64,000 bases of DNA from a virus, in the IMG/VR virus record IMGVR_UViG_3300009509_000009, positions 1 to 64,000 of that record. The stretch is one strand, 5' to 3'. Under the pieces are notes generated by a model, which was not told the origin of the DNA, ran no database searches, and saw only the letters and a program-made list of their open reading frames with translations. How positions within the stretch are numbered: position 1 is the stretch's first letter; each line of letters opens with the position of its first letter. This document shows, piece after piece, positions 51,659-60,559 of this stretch. A program made the position numbers and the translations under genes.

Positions 51659-52969
51659 ATGCTCAACCAGTGGCTGAATGATCTGGCGCAGGAGGAACAC
51701 GAGAAGACGGCCTCCGCCCAGTTCGAGGAAGTTCTCAAGGACATGGACATCCCTGAGCTCAGGGCGTTCTTGGACATCGGCAAGGAGAAGACGGCGTTTG
51801 ATCCCCGCCTGGCGCTTGCCTCTGGAGCTCGAGGAGCTCTTGGCGGAGCCGTTGGTGGCGGCCTTCTCGGCGCTGCTGGGGGAGCTCTCGGTGCCGAACA
51901 GGGTCAGCGTGGAGAGGGCGCCATTGCTGGTCTCCGACGCGGGGCGGCCATTGGAGCCATTGGTGGTGGCCTCGCATCTGGCATAGCGGGCGGCGTAGCT
52001 GGTAAGGGTTCCGCCTACGATCCTGCCGCACAGCGTCAGATGCAGGAAGACTTGATCGACGAGCAGCTGAGCCGCATAAACGCGGGAAAGGAACCCATGG
52101 GCATTGGCGAGACCATGCGGAAGATGAGGAGTAGGATCAGCCCTCGAGACATGAAGATCCAACAAGCTGACATGGCCGCTCAACTCGCTTCTCGAGCTGG
52201 TGCTGCTGGCGCTGGATATCACGCTGGTGCTACCCTACCAGATCAAGAGGTAGCCAAAGAAGCATCGGCCATGTTCGCTGCCGCTGATGCCGCCGGACGG
52301 TCACTGGCCCACTCTATCGCCAAAGAGGCCAAGGTGGATCCAGAGGTGCAGGCAGCTGCGATCAGAGGCGGAGCTATCGGGGGTGGGCTCGAGGGCGCTG
52401 CCCGAGGAATCCTGCACGGCGGGGGTATTCCAGGGGCTGCCATTGGCGGTGGTTTTGGCGCTGGATTCGGAGCGCTTGGTGGCCGTATACATGAGTCTGA
52501 CTTTGCTGAGCGTCACCCGATTGCTGGTCGGTGGGTGGCTCCCGTTCTGGTAGGCGGCCTTGGTGGAACCGCTGGGGCTTACCTCGGAGCAGAGGGAGCC
52601 AGGGCCAAGCAACGAGGAGACCTTGAGGCCGTCGAGCAGGAGGCTGCGGCTGCAGCTCCTGGCGGAGGTATGGCCGGCACCCTCGGAGCAGGCGCTGGAT
52701 CTCTTGCCAGGAAGGCCAGAGAGGCTAAGAGAGAAGCAGAGGCAGCCTACGGCTCGGCCAAGACCGCCTCGTTCCGTGGTGCCATCCAGAAGCTGGCTGC
52801 AGAGGGCAGGCTCCGCACCTTCACTGAGAAGACGGCAGCCATGACTCCGAATGACGTCGCCAAGGTACAGGCTGTCAGCGACGCCATGAAGAAGACAAAG
52901 GGCATGTCCCTTCAGCAGCGCAAGCAGGTCATGAAGGGCGTCGGCAAGGCCATTCCTGGCGGCAAGTAG
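51659..52969 (+). CDS. Tagged glycine-zipper virion protein
   Basis: 436 residues, GATAGGAGATC ribosome site. N-terminus LAQEEHEKTASAQF and KEKTAFDPRL (two tags), then the strongest glycine-zipper of the window (GALGGAVGGGLLGAAGGALG; AAIGAIGGGLASGIAGGVAG). Later VAKEASAM, IAKEAKVD, SAKTASFR, IQKLAAEG and TEKTAAM, with further Gly-rich segments (~205-260). Same modular plan as the 829-residue neighbour. Probable internal or ejected protein. Confidence 0.65.
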   Translation: MLNQWLNDLAQEEHEKTASAQFEEVLKDMDIPELRAFLDIGKEKTAFDPRLALASGARGALGGAVGGGLLGAAGGALGAEQGQRGEGAIAGLRRGAAIGAIGGGLASGIAGGVAGKGSAYDPAAQRQMQEDLIDEQLSRINAGKEPMGIGETMRKMRSRISPRDMKIQQADMAAQLASRAGAAGAGYHAGATLPDQEVAKEASAMFAAADAAGRSLAHSIAKEAKVDPEVQAAAIRGGAIGGGLEGAARGILHGGGIPGAAIGGGFGAGFGALGGRIHESDFAERHPIAGRWVAPVLVGGLGGTAGAYLGAEGARAKQRGDLEAVEQEAAAAAPGGGMAGTLGAGAGSLARKAREAKREAEAAYGSAKTASFRGAIQKLAAEGRLRTFTEKTAAMTPNDVAKVQAVSDAMKKTKGMSLQQRKQVMKGVGKAIPGGK

Positions 52970-52975
52970 GGATTG

Positions 52976-53857
52976 ATGATCGAAGTCACCAACCTGAAAG
53001 TGTACTCCTTGAGTAAGGATCATCTGGACCTTACTTGGGAGATCGCTGATACCAACCTCGATCCCCACGATTTCACGTTCACGGTCGAGAGGAGTGAGGC
53101 TCAGTATGGCCCGTTTGATCAGATCAGTGAGCCGTTCAGCGACAAGTACAATTTTAGGGACGTGATCGTCAATCTCATGAGTCGGTGGAGGACATACTTC
53201 TACCGCATTCGTGTCACTCGCAAGCTCGACAGCAAAGAAGCGGTGTCGAGCTCGGCTAGCCTTGGAGCTAAGCCGGACTTGATCGCCTGGGAGGTTCGTC
53301 GACAAGAAACCATTCTGTTCCGTGAGCACATCGGGAGGAGATGTTGGACCTTCCCGGCGAAGACTTTTGGCCAGCGCTGTAGATGCTTCGATAAGGTTAC
53401 TGGACAGCGGTTGGTGTCTCAGTGTGAGACCTGTTACGACACCAGCTATGTCGGCGGCTACCTTGATCCTGTTGAGATGTACATCCAATTCGATCCAAGT
53501 CCAAAGCATATCGAGCCTGAGCAGCTTCAGGAAACTGAGCAGCAGAACACTACGGCTCGTACGCTGTACTTTCCAGTGCTGAAACCAAGGGATATAATCG
53601 TTGAGAGTGAGAACCGGAGGTGGAGAATTGAGCGCGTTTCTACCACCCGTAGGATGCAAGCAGTCCTCCACCAAGAGCTAGTTCTCCATGAGATTCCAGG
53701 GACTGACATTGAGTTCAAGATCCCGATCAACATCGACGATCTAAAGAACTTCGAGGCCAGTCCAGAACGCGAGTTCACCAATCCGCAGGACCTCGAGGTC
53801 CACGACGACGCGAACTGGTTGACCCGCACTTTGAGGTCGCACGGGTACGAGGGCTGA
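52976..53857 (+). CDS. Neck/connector-region protein with Cys motifs
   Basis: 293 residues; ATG 52976 preferred to TTG 52973. The N-terminal ~95 residues resemble a fibronectin III-like domain (LKVYSLSKDHLDLTWEIADTN...FTVERSEAQYGPFDQIS...TYFYRIRVTR). Then RRCWTFPAKTFGQRCRCFDKVTG and a CETC motif give four or five Cys in a possible zinc site. The rest is beta-rich. No K-x-A tag. The place between ejection-like proteins and sheath suggests neck or tail terminator. Confidence 0.6.
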   Translation: MIEVTNLKVYSLSKDHLDLTWEIADTNLDPHDFTFTVERSEAQYGPFDQISEPFSDKYNFRDVIVNLMSRWRTYFYRIRVTRKLDSKEAVSSSASLGAKPDLIAWEVRRQETILFREHIGRRCWTFPAKTFGQRCRCFDKVTGQRLVSQCETCYDTSYVGGYLDPVEMYIQFDPSPKHIEPEQLQETEQQNTTARTLYFPVLKPRDIIVESENRRWRIERVSTTRRMQAVLHQELVLHEIPGTDIEFKIPINIDDLKNFEASPEREFTNPQDLEVHDDANWLTRTLRSHGYEG

Positions 53858-54330
53858 TGTACTACCTGTTCTCATCGTTCAGCGACGAGCTGATCAAGAT
53901 AGCCCAACAGGAGCCTGGGTTTCCTGATCCTCGTATGGTGGAGATCGCTCAGCGCCAGCAGAGTACCCCAAAGCAGAAGTACCTCAACAAAGAGGTTCTG
54001 AAACAGTTCGGAAAGAACACTCTGGCTATTGGAGCTGGTACTGCCGCTGGTGAGGGCCTGGCCACACTCACGAATATGGGTTTGGAGGCCGGGGCGAAGC
54101 GTCTCGGTCATAAGCTCCACCCCGCAGTACCTCACGTGGTTCGAGGAGTAACCATCCCAGTCATGGGTGCTGGTTCCCTGATGGCCTACAGGGCAATGAG
54201 GCAGAGAGCTGATGAGAAGCTGGAGGAGGCACGTCAGCGCTCCGCAGCTGAGAAGGGTGAGAAGCCCACAGACGTGAGCCTCGAAGACTGGGAGAAGATC
54301 AATCCTGGTTATGGTGGAGGTGCTTTGTGA
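53857..54330 (+). CDS. K-I-A tagged small virion protein
   Basis: 157 residues; starts in the preceding stop (TGATG). N-terminus FSSFSDELIKIAQQEP is the D-E-L-x-K-I-A tag. A short hydrophobic segment in the middle (LAIGAGTAAGEGLATL; GVTIPVMGAGSLMAY) and a charged C-terminus follow. Unrecognised otherwise. Confidence 0.65.
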   Translation: MYYLFSSFSDELIKIAQQEPGFPDPRMVEIAQRQQSTPKQKYLNKEVLKQFGKNTLAIGAGTAAGEGLATLTNMGLEAGAKRLGHKLHPAVPHVVRGVTIPVMGAGSLMAYRAMRQRADEKLEEARQRSAAEKGEKPTDVSLEDWEKINPGYGGGAL

Positions 54331-55166
54331 CGACTGGTTCCGTCCAGACCTCGAGGTTCAGCTTCGAGAATATGATCAGTTGGGACGAGAATCCACTGTT
54401 TGTGGCGACACGCACCTGCATTGTGTTCCTGCAGTCCCTGTTCTCCTACGCTCCGAAAGGACAATTTCACTGGAGCGAGGATGACGAGCTCTCCGACATC
54501 ATCATCACCGACGATGCTCCCATCAAGCAGGAGGTCGTCGAGAAAAGACCTACGATTGTTACTGTCAGATCGGCAACGGCTTTCGCAGGCATCGGACTGG
54601 ATCAGCTTGCGTACCTCGATCTCAAGACGGGGGCTGAGGCACACACTGATCTGATCTCAGGAAATCTAACCTTCAACTGCATGTCTCGGGTAAAGGTTCA
54701 GGCCGAGTACCTTGGGTGGCAGGTAGCCAGGCACATCTGGTTGTTCAAGCACTACCTAATGAAGCAAGGCTTTCATAAGATCGGTGAACAGATTCAGATG
54801 CTGTCCCCATCTCCACCAAAGGCTCTCATTCAAGGAGATACGGAATCCGAGATTGTCAACGTAGCCATCATTGTTCCATTCCACTTTCAGTGGCAGGACA
54901 TCATCGCTGAAGAGGATCTCACAGTGATGCAGGCTGTGGAGACGAACATGCAGGTGTTCATGAAGGACGTTATCAGGCCCGATACTACCACCCGTCTTCC
55001 CTTACGGGGCACGGCCCCGTATGCTGTAAGAGACGTGTACAAGAGCGGTAAGATACAACCGCCCTCAATCAGGGGGCGTCGCATGGTCCCGGTTCAGTAT
55101 CCGGGCTCCCAGCCATCTGATCCGCCACTGTCGTTCACCGTGAAGACCGGTGAGGTTGGGGAATAG
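54327..55166 (+). CDS. Tail completion/neck-type protein (hypothetical)
   Basis: 279 residues from GTG 54327, overlapping the previous stop (GTGA). Beta-rich with IVTVRSATAFAGIGLDQLAYLDLKTGAEAHTDLISGNLTFNCMSRV, then a helix (ARHIWLFKHYLMKQGF) and strands (VNVAIIVPFHFQWQ). It directly precedes the sheath; phage tail terminators have this helix-in-beta layout. Not certain. Confidence 0.55.
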   Translation: MTTGSVQTSRFSFENMISWDENPLFVATRTCIVFLQSLFSYAPKGQFHWSEDDELSDIIITDDAPIKQEVVEKRPTIVTVRSATAFAGIGLDQLAYLDLKTGAEAHTDLISGNLTFNCMSRVKVQAEYLGWQVARHIWLFKHYLMKQGFHKIGEQIQMLSPSPPKALIQGDTESEIVNVAIIVPFHFQWQDIIAEEDLTVMQAVETNMQVFMKDVIRPDTTTRLPLRGTAPYAVRDVYKSGKIQPPSIRGRRMVPVQYPGSQPSDPPLSFTVKTGEVGE

Positions 55167-55176
55167 GAGAGGACCA

Positions 55177-58100
55177 ATGTCGCAGATACCCGAACTTCCG
55201 CAGCCAGGCGTAGAGGTCATCCAGGAATTCCAGGCTGTGTCGCCGTCCGTCGTGGTGCCGACACTGGTGCCTTGCGTTGTCGGCGTGTGCAACGAGATCA
55301 GAGAGCTGTACGATTCAGACGGCAATCTGAACTCCGACATCCTGGTGAGCGGTGCTGCCGTTGCCACGGCTCCCAATGCGGAGCCGTACAACCTGGCCAA
55401 CAAGAGCATCGAGCTCCGGATCAATGGAGGGGTCATCCAGACCTTCAGCTTCGATGGCACTGCCACGGCGCTGTCGGCACAGGACCTCGCGTCTTTGATC
55501 ATTGCCGCTGTTCCAGCGCCTGTGAACTTCTCTGCCTACGTGTCCGAGGACAGCGTCGGAGACAAGTACATCCAGTTCAGGACCACAGGCAGTGGGGCCG
55601 ACAAGACGATCCAGATCATCGATGACGATGGCTCTGCCGTCCTTGGCTTCGGTCTCAACTACACCTACTACGGTCTGGGGAGCTACAAGCAGGATGGTGT
55701 CTTCCTGGCTCAGTCGAGCTTTCCAGATCCTCGTGGCAACCTCGAGGAGCTGAACATCGACGAGGACTCCATTCGGATCTTCGTGGACCTCAGCACCACG
55801 GTGGTTGAGCTGCTCAAGACCGAGAGCTTCCTCCGTAGAGGTTCCACCATCGCTCCTGTCGATGACAGCGATGGGGACCAGCTCACTCCGTACGTGGCGA
55901 TGAGCGGAGAAGACTTCAAGGCGCTTCCGAGCTCGGCCATCGTGACCGGCACGAGAGATCTCAATAGTCTTCGGCAAGAGATCAACCAGCAGGTGCTGGC
56001 GATTCAGCTCGATGGCGGAGACAAGCAGTTCATCAAGTTCTATGGCGCTGGGATCATCTCCGATGCCGCAGCCGGTTGGGTCTGGGGCAACATCACTGGC
56101 AACGACCTCGTCTTCACTGTCAACGGAGTTGCGGTGAGTGTGACGACAATCGTTGCCGGTACTCTCCAAGCCCTCGTCACCGAGATCAACGTTGCCTCTC
56201 AGGCTGCGGTAGGCGCCAACATCGCCTACGAGTCGGACGCTGCTGGAACCGAGCAGACTGCGGGCACGGGCACTCATCTCGGGATCATCTACGGCGCAGT
56301 TCCGACGTACAACATCGACAAGGACGCGGCGGTAGTGGTGCAGGACACCAGCACTGCAGCTCTGCTCGATGAGATCTTCGGCAGTCTGCGGCCCACTGGT
56401 ACTGGTGACAGCATCGCAGCTGACACGCCGGTGGCAGGAACGGCCACGCTCACAGACGCTGGAGCAACCTTCACCGCAGACATGATCGGAAAGAACGTCA
56501 TCCTAGCTGGAGCTCCGACGGGCGCCAACGATGGTACGTTCCCGATCACCGGGGTTCCCAGCCCAACCACACTCGAGTACACGAACGCCGCAGCTGTGTC
56601 TGAGGCTGCACCTGCAGTCACCTGGCAAATCTCAGGGGACATCGAGCAGCCTCTGTGGGGAGACCACACAACTGTCGCTGGTGGCGCTCTGGCTGGTGGT
56701 CCATACGAGAACATCGACATCGAGGCTCAGATCGATGCCATGTTCGGCACGAGCTTCGCTTCGATGGGCGTCTCAAACGTCCTGACTCTCACCAGCCCCA
56801 AGAGCGGGAGTGAATCGAAGATCGAGATCCTTGCAACGCCTGACAGCACGACAACGTGTCTCACGCAGCTTGGTATCTCGGCGGGCGTGACCGATGGCAA
56901 TCCATTTGCTGCTAGGGTAGGCGACTACGTCTACGCAGATGGAACCCTCATCGGTATGATCATCGAGGTCCACCCAGCAGCTACCAGCGGTCGGCTCAAG
57001 CTCGACAGAGAGGTGAGCACGAGCGCCAGCTGGGCGAGCTGGTACATCGTGGCCAAGAACCTCGATACCGTTCTCTCGAGCCAGTGGGGCGTGACAGTCC
57101 CGAATCCTGACTTCAGGCTCGACAACAACGGAGACGTGATCATCAAGCACGACTTCCTCAGGGACACGACCGGGGCTCCCATCGTCACAGCGTCTGTTCC
57201 CCTCTACGCGATGTACAGTGCTCTGAGGCTGGACGTCACCGCTGAGGCAGAGAGTCCGTCGCTTCTGGCCTTCGACACGACCACCGAGCTCGACGCTGCT
57301 CTCGATCCTGTCAGCCCCGATAACCCGCTGAGCTACGGTCTCTTCTGCGCCATCGGCAATGCCGGCTCTGTCCAGGTCACTGGACTTGGTGTCAGCGAGA
57401 CAACGGCCGACAAGCCCTACGGCACGGTGCTCGGCTACACGAAGGCCTTCGAGTTCCTCGAGAGTGAAGAGATCTACGCGCTGGCGTGCATGACGTCGGA
57501 CGCAGACATCGCCTCTCTCGGTCAGGTCCACGTCAACGCCATGAGTGAGCCTGAGATGAAGGGTGAGCGGGTGCTCATCATGCACCTCGGGAACCCAACT
57601 CGGAAGGTCGACGACATCGCCGTTTCGGGCAACGACGGTGACTCAGTCGCCGGAGGACCTCCGTACAAGTTCGACACCAAGATCGCCACTCTGTCCCAGG
57701 CTCTTCTGGCTCTGGGAATCGATCCGACGAGCGCGTTCACCGCAGACGAGGGAGTGTTCCTCGATCTGGCGAACGACGACAAGATGTACAACATCATCGG
57801 TCCGGTCGAGAGTGGTACGATCGTGAAGCTCAACTTCGCGTTCAATCCGACTCAGAACACAGACTCCTTCTACTCCGAGGATACGGGAGACTGGACCACC
57901 AACCTGCCGTTGGTGAGTGCGAGCTTCTCCGTCAAGCGGCGTGGTGCTTTGGTCGCCAGCAAGAATGAGGAGATCGAAGCTATCTACTACACCGGCAAGG
58001 CCTTCCAGGACAGGCGGGTGTGGATGATGCAGCTCGACAAGCTCAAGGCCACGATCAACGGCATCGAGCAGCTCATCGAGGGCTTCTTCCTGTGCGCTGC

Positions 58101-58602
58101 GAAGGCTGGACAGGTCGGAGGACTGAGTCCTTCCCAGCCCCTCACCAACTTCCCCATCGCCGTGTTCACCGGAGTCACAGGGACCAAGGACAGGTACAAC
58201 ACGGTGCAGCTCAATCAGGGCGCTGCAGGTGGAGCTGACTGGATCATCCAGCAGGCTGCCAACGCGCCGCTCGTCTCGAGGCACCAGGTCACAACCGACC
58301 TGACCAGCATCGAGAAGAGGGAGCAGTCGATCGTCAAGGCGGTCGACTACTGTGCCAAGTTCTACCGCGTCACCCTGACCCCATATGTGGGCCGGTACAA
58401 CATCACCCCGGTCTACCTCGACACGCTGTCGACGGTGGTGCAGGGCATCGGGCGCTGGCTGGTGGAGGAGGGCGCTGTCGTCGCTGACGCGGACCTCAAC
58501 AACCTGATTCAGAGCGAGGATAGCCCAGACACGGTGCTGATCGACGTCAGCCTCGAGGTCTGGTACCCGGGGAACTACCTCCGGCTCACTCTGATCGTGT
58601 AG
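55177..58602 (+). CDS. Contractile tail sheath protein, very long
   Basis: 1141 residues from ATG 55177 (AGGAGAGG upstream; the frame from 55150 has none). The N-terminus LPQPGVEVIQEFQAVSP is the sheath signature (PGVxxxE). The C-terminus has RVTLTPYVGRYNITPVYLDTLSTVVQGIGRWLVEEGAV..DVSLEVWYPGNYLRLTLIV, the conserved sheath end. About 450-500 residues more than T4 gp18 (659): the middle contains several beta-sandwich-like insertions (NDLVFTVNGVAVSV; ATLTDAGATFTADMIGKNVIL). It contracts around the tube at infection. Confidence 0.88.
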   Translation: MSQIPELPQPGVEVIQEFQAVSPSVVVPTLVPCVVGVCNEIRELYDSDGNLNSDILVSGAAVATAPNAEPYNLANKSIELRINGGVIQTFSFDGTATALSAQDLASLIIAAVPAPVNFSAYVSEDSVGDKYIQFRTTGSGADKTIQIIDDDGSAVLGFGLNYTYYGLGSYKQDGVFLAQSSFPDPRGNLEELNIDEDSIRIFVDLSTTVVELLKTESFLRRGSTIAPVDDSDGDQLTPYVAMSGEDFKALPSSAIVTGTRDLNSLRQEINQQVLAIQLDGGDKQFIKFYGAGIISDAAAGWVWGNITGNDLVFTVNGVAVSVTTIVAGTLQALVTEINVASQAAVGANIAYESDAAGTEQTAGTGTHLGIIYGAVPTYNIDKDAAVVVQDTSTAALLDEIFGSLRPTGTGDSIAADTPVAGTATLTDAGATFTADMIGKNVILAGAPTGANDGTFPITGVPSPTTLEYTNAAAVSEAAPAVTWQISGDIEQPLWGDHTTVAGGALAGGPYENIDIEAQIDAMFGTSFASMGVSNVLTLTSPKSGSESKIEILATPDSTTTCLTQLGISAGVTDGNPFAARVGDYVYADGTLIGMIIEVHPAATSGRLKLDREVSTSASWASWYIVAKNLDTVLSSQWGVTVPNPDFRLDNNGDVIIKHDFLRDTTGAPIVTASVPLYAMYSALRLDVTAEAESPSLLAFDTTTELDAALDPVSPDNPLSYGLFCAIGNAGSVQVTGLGVSETTADKPYGTVLGYTKAFEFLESEEIYALACMTSDADIASLGQVHVNAMSEPEMKGERVLIMHLGNPTRKVDDIAVSGNDGDSVAGGPPYKFDTKIATLSQALLALGIDPTSAFTADEGVFLDLANDDKMYNIIGPVESGTIVKLNFAFNPTQNTDSFYSEDTGDWTTNLPLVSASFSVKRRGALVASKNEEIEAIYYTGKAFQDRRVWMMQLDKLKATINGIEQLIEGFFLCAAKAGQVGGLSPSQPLTNFPIAVFTGVTGTKDRYNTVQLNQGAAGGADWIIQQAANAPLVSRHQVTTDLTSIEKREQSIVKAVDYCAKFYRVTLTPYVGRYNITPVYLDTLSTVVQGIGRWLVEEGAVVADADLNNLIQSEDSPDTVLIDVSLEVWYPGNYLRLTLIV

Positions 58603-58611
58603 GAGGGGCCC

Positions 58612-59760
58612 TTGGCGCGCAAGTATTCAGATTGGGCGATCAAGAAGCTAGCTGCTAGGCGTGAGCGCACTGGTGGCTACTTCACCAATCCCGTAGTGGA
58701 AGGCGACCCCGAGGCCATCTACAGCCCCGGCGTCGTCGGCCACGAAGCGGGTCACGCTAAGCTACACACCATTCCTGTGTTGGGGGACATGCTCACGTAC
58801 GCGCCGATCGTTGCTCCTATGATCGCTGGTGGTATTGCCGCCAGGGGAGCTGGTCCTAACGAAGCGGCTCAGCAAGCAGCAGCCCAGAAGGCGGTAGAAA
58901 AGCTATCCCCATATCTCACTGGAACTCGCCTCGCTGATGAAGCTGGATCATCTCTTATCAGCCTCAGCAACCTCAAGAAGGATGTTGAGGCCGGGAAGAT
59001 GTCCAAGGAAGACTATGCCGCTGCTCAACGCGGTCTTCTGTCAGCCTTTGGCACCTATGGCGTTGGGGCCGCCACGCAACACAAACTTATTGATCCGGGA
59101 GCCGCTGGTGCGTTAGGCATGGCTGCTACCGCAGGCACTCTCCTCTCTGAGAGAGGAGGCATGACCGCCGAACAGGCTGCGAAAAAGGTACACGAGATCG
59201 CTCCTGGAACTGACGTGTACGCGATCAACGCGCCAATCGGTGGCGGATCTATGTATATCCCTAAGGCAAGAACACCGCTGGGTGGCTTGGCACACAGGGC
59301 TCTGTTTGCTGCGGTACTCCCTCAGAAGGAGATCACCAGGCTGAGCGAGCGTGGTGGTATTGTCACGGCCCCTGTTCACCTTGGTACTGCTGGTGTAGGC
59401 ATTGCGCAGAGCATGGCCAACCAGATCAGTCCTCTCGGTCCACTAACTCCGATGCTCACCTATCCTGGTGAGATCAGAAAAGGCCGCAGAGTCATTGTTC
59501 CAGAGCTTGAAGAACAGAAGGGCGACGTTCTTGATCCAGAAAAGGCGTATCGTCTTGCAGAGGGAGGGGCTGGAGACAAGCTACGGGCGGCGGCGTACTC
59601 GTTCCGACATCCGCTGGCTATGGCTGGCCAGGTCCTCAAAGGCGGGCCGAAAGACAAGGGTAGGAAAGAGGCACCTCCGAAGGAGGAGCTTCCGAAAGAG
59701 AAAGCAGCTTCAGCCTCCCCGCACGTTCAGTATCTTCGCATGATGCTGACGGAGGCGTAG
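58612..59760 (+). CDS. Virion protein with HEAGH metallopeptidase-like motif
   Basis: 382 residues from TTG 58612, with AGGAGGGG upstream. N-terminus AIKKLAARRE (tag). H44-E-A-G-H48 matches the zinc-peptidase HExxH, and E110 in RLADEAGSSLIS is a candidate third ligand. A Gly/Ala-rich body with hydrophobic stretches follows (VAPMIAGGIAARGAG; AAGALGMAATAGTLL). The C-terminus is KEKAASASPH (tag) and a short helix. Possibly a peptidoglycan- or protein-cutting factor in the tail; the hydrolase identity rests on the motif only. Confidence 0.55.
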   Translation: MARKYSDWAIKKLAARRERTGGYFTNPVVEGDPEAIYSPGVVGHEAGHAKLHTIPVLGDMLTYAPIVAPMIAGGIAARGAGPNEAAQQAAAQKAVEKLSPYLTGTRLADEAGSSLISLSNLKKDVEAGKMSKEDYAAAQRGLLSAFGTYGVGAATQHKLIDPGAAGALGMAATAGTLLSERGGMTAEQAAKKVHEIAPGTDVYAINAPIGGGSMYIPKARTPLGGLAHRALFAAVLPQKEITRLSERGGIVTAPVHLGTAGVGIAQSMANQISPLGPLTPMLTYPGEIRKGRRVIVPELEEQKGDVLDPEKAYRLAEGGAGDKLRAAAYSFRHPLAMAGQVLKGGPKDKGRKEAPPKEELPKEKAASASPHVQYLRMMLTEA

Positions 59761-59791
59761 GCTACGTGATACAACAAGTGAGGAGGCTCTG

Positions 59792-60544
59792 ATGGCCGGT
59801 TTCGCACAATGGAATCCCCTGAACCACTTCGTTCAGGGTGGGATGCCCGACGGGCGCTTCGTCTCCGGAGCCTTGACTCTGGTCGCCGCTGGTCCACCTC
59901 GTCTGGCCCAGATGGGAGGTAGCGTTCAGAGCGCTGCCAATGCGATCAACGACGAGGCGGCGGATATCGTCTTCCCGATCGGGATCACCCAGAACATCAA
60001 CATGTCCCAGAACAAGACCTTCATGAGGATCTGGGAGCTGGGATCCGAACGCAGCTACTTCATCGGTGGCCGCACAGTCGGGCAGTTGGCTCTCTCGAGA
60101 GTCTACTACCACGGCCCATCACTTCTGCGAGTGCTCTACGCCTACTACAGGGACGAGCGCGGCAGGGTCCAGGTCCCGTGGGTCTTCCCGAATCTGGGCG
60201 CCACTCAGATGTTCAACGAGCACGATGTGATCGTGCCTCCTGGCTACGAGAACCTGTTCCTGAACCTGGCATCAGACCTGTTCAACCAGCCCATCGGGCT
60301 CTTGGTCTACGTCAGGGACTCGAACCTCAAGACCATGGGGGCCATCTACCTCGAGGCCTGCTACATCCCGAACCACACGTGGGCGACGGATGCACAGGGC
60401 ACCATCGTGCAAGAGACCGTGGCAGTTCAGTACGAGCGTGTCATGCCGGTCAACGTCTCGGCAGTCACTCTCGTTACGGGGCTAGCCAAGTCCACGGGTG
60501 GCGCTGAGTCGGGCGGCGGCTTCCACCTCACCCTCGGCTTCTAG
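59792..60544 (+). CDS. Tail tube protein candidate
   Basis: 250 residues, GAGGAGGCTCTG ribosome site. Beta-rich with ITQNINMSQNKTFMRIWELGSERSYFIGGRTVGQLALSRVYYHGPSLLRVLY, i.e. strands around a loop as in phage tube proteins. The C-terminal half has VYVRDSNLKTMGAIYLEACYIPNHTW. It follows the sheath gene (one gene between), the standard myovirus order. No enzyme motif. Confidence 0.7.
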   Translation: MAGFAQWNPLNHFVQGGMPDGRFVSGALTLVAAGPPRLAQMGGSVQSAANAINDEAADIVFPIGITQNINMSQNKTFMRIWELGSERSYFIGGRTVGQLALSRVYYHGPSLLRVLYAYYRDERGRVQVPWVFPNLGATQMFNEHDVIVPPGYENLFLNLASDLFNQPIGLLVYVRDSNLKTMGAIYLEACYIPNHTWATDAQGTIVQETVAVQYERVMPVNVSAVTLVTGLAKSTGGAESGGGFHLTLGF

Positions 60545-60559
60545 ACCCGGAGGTGGGTG

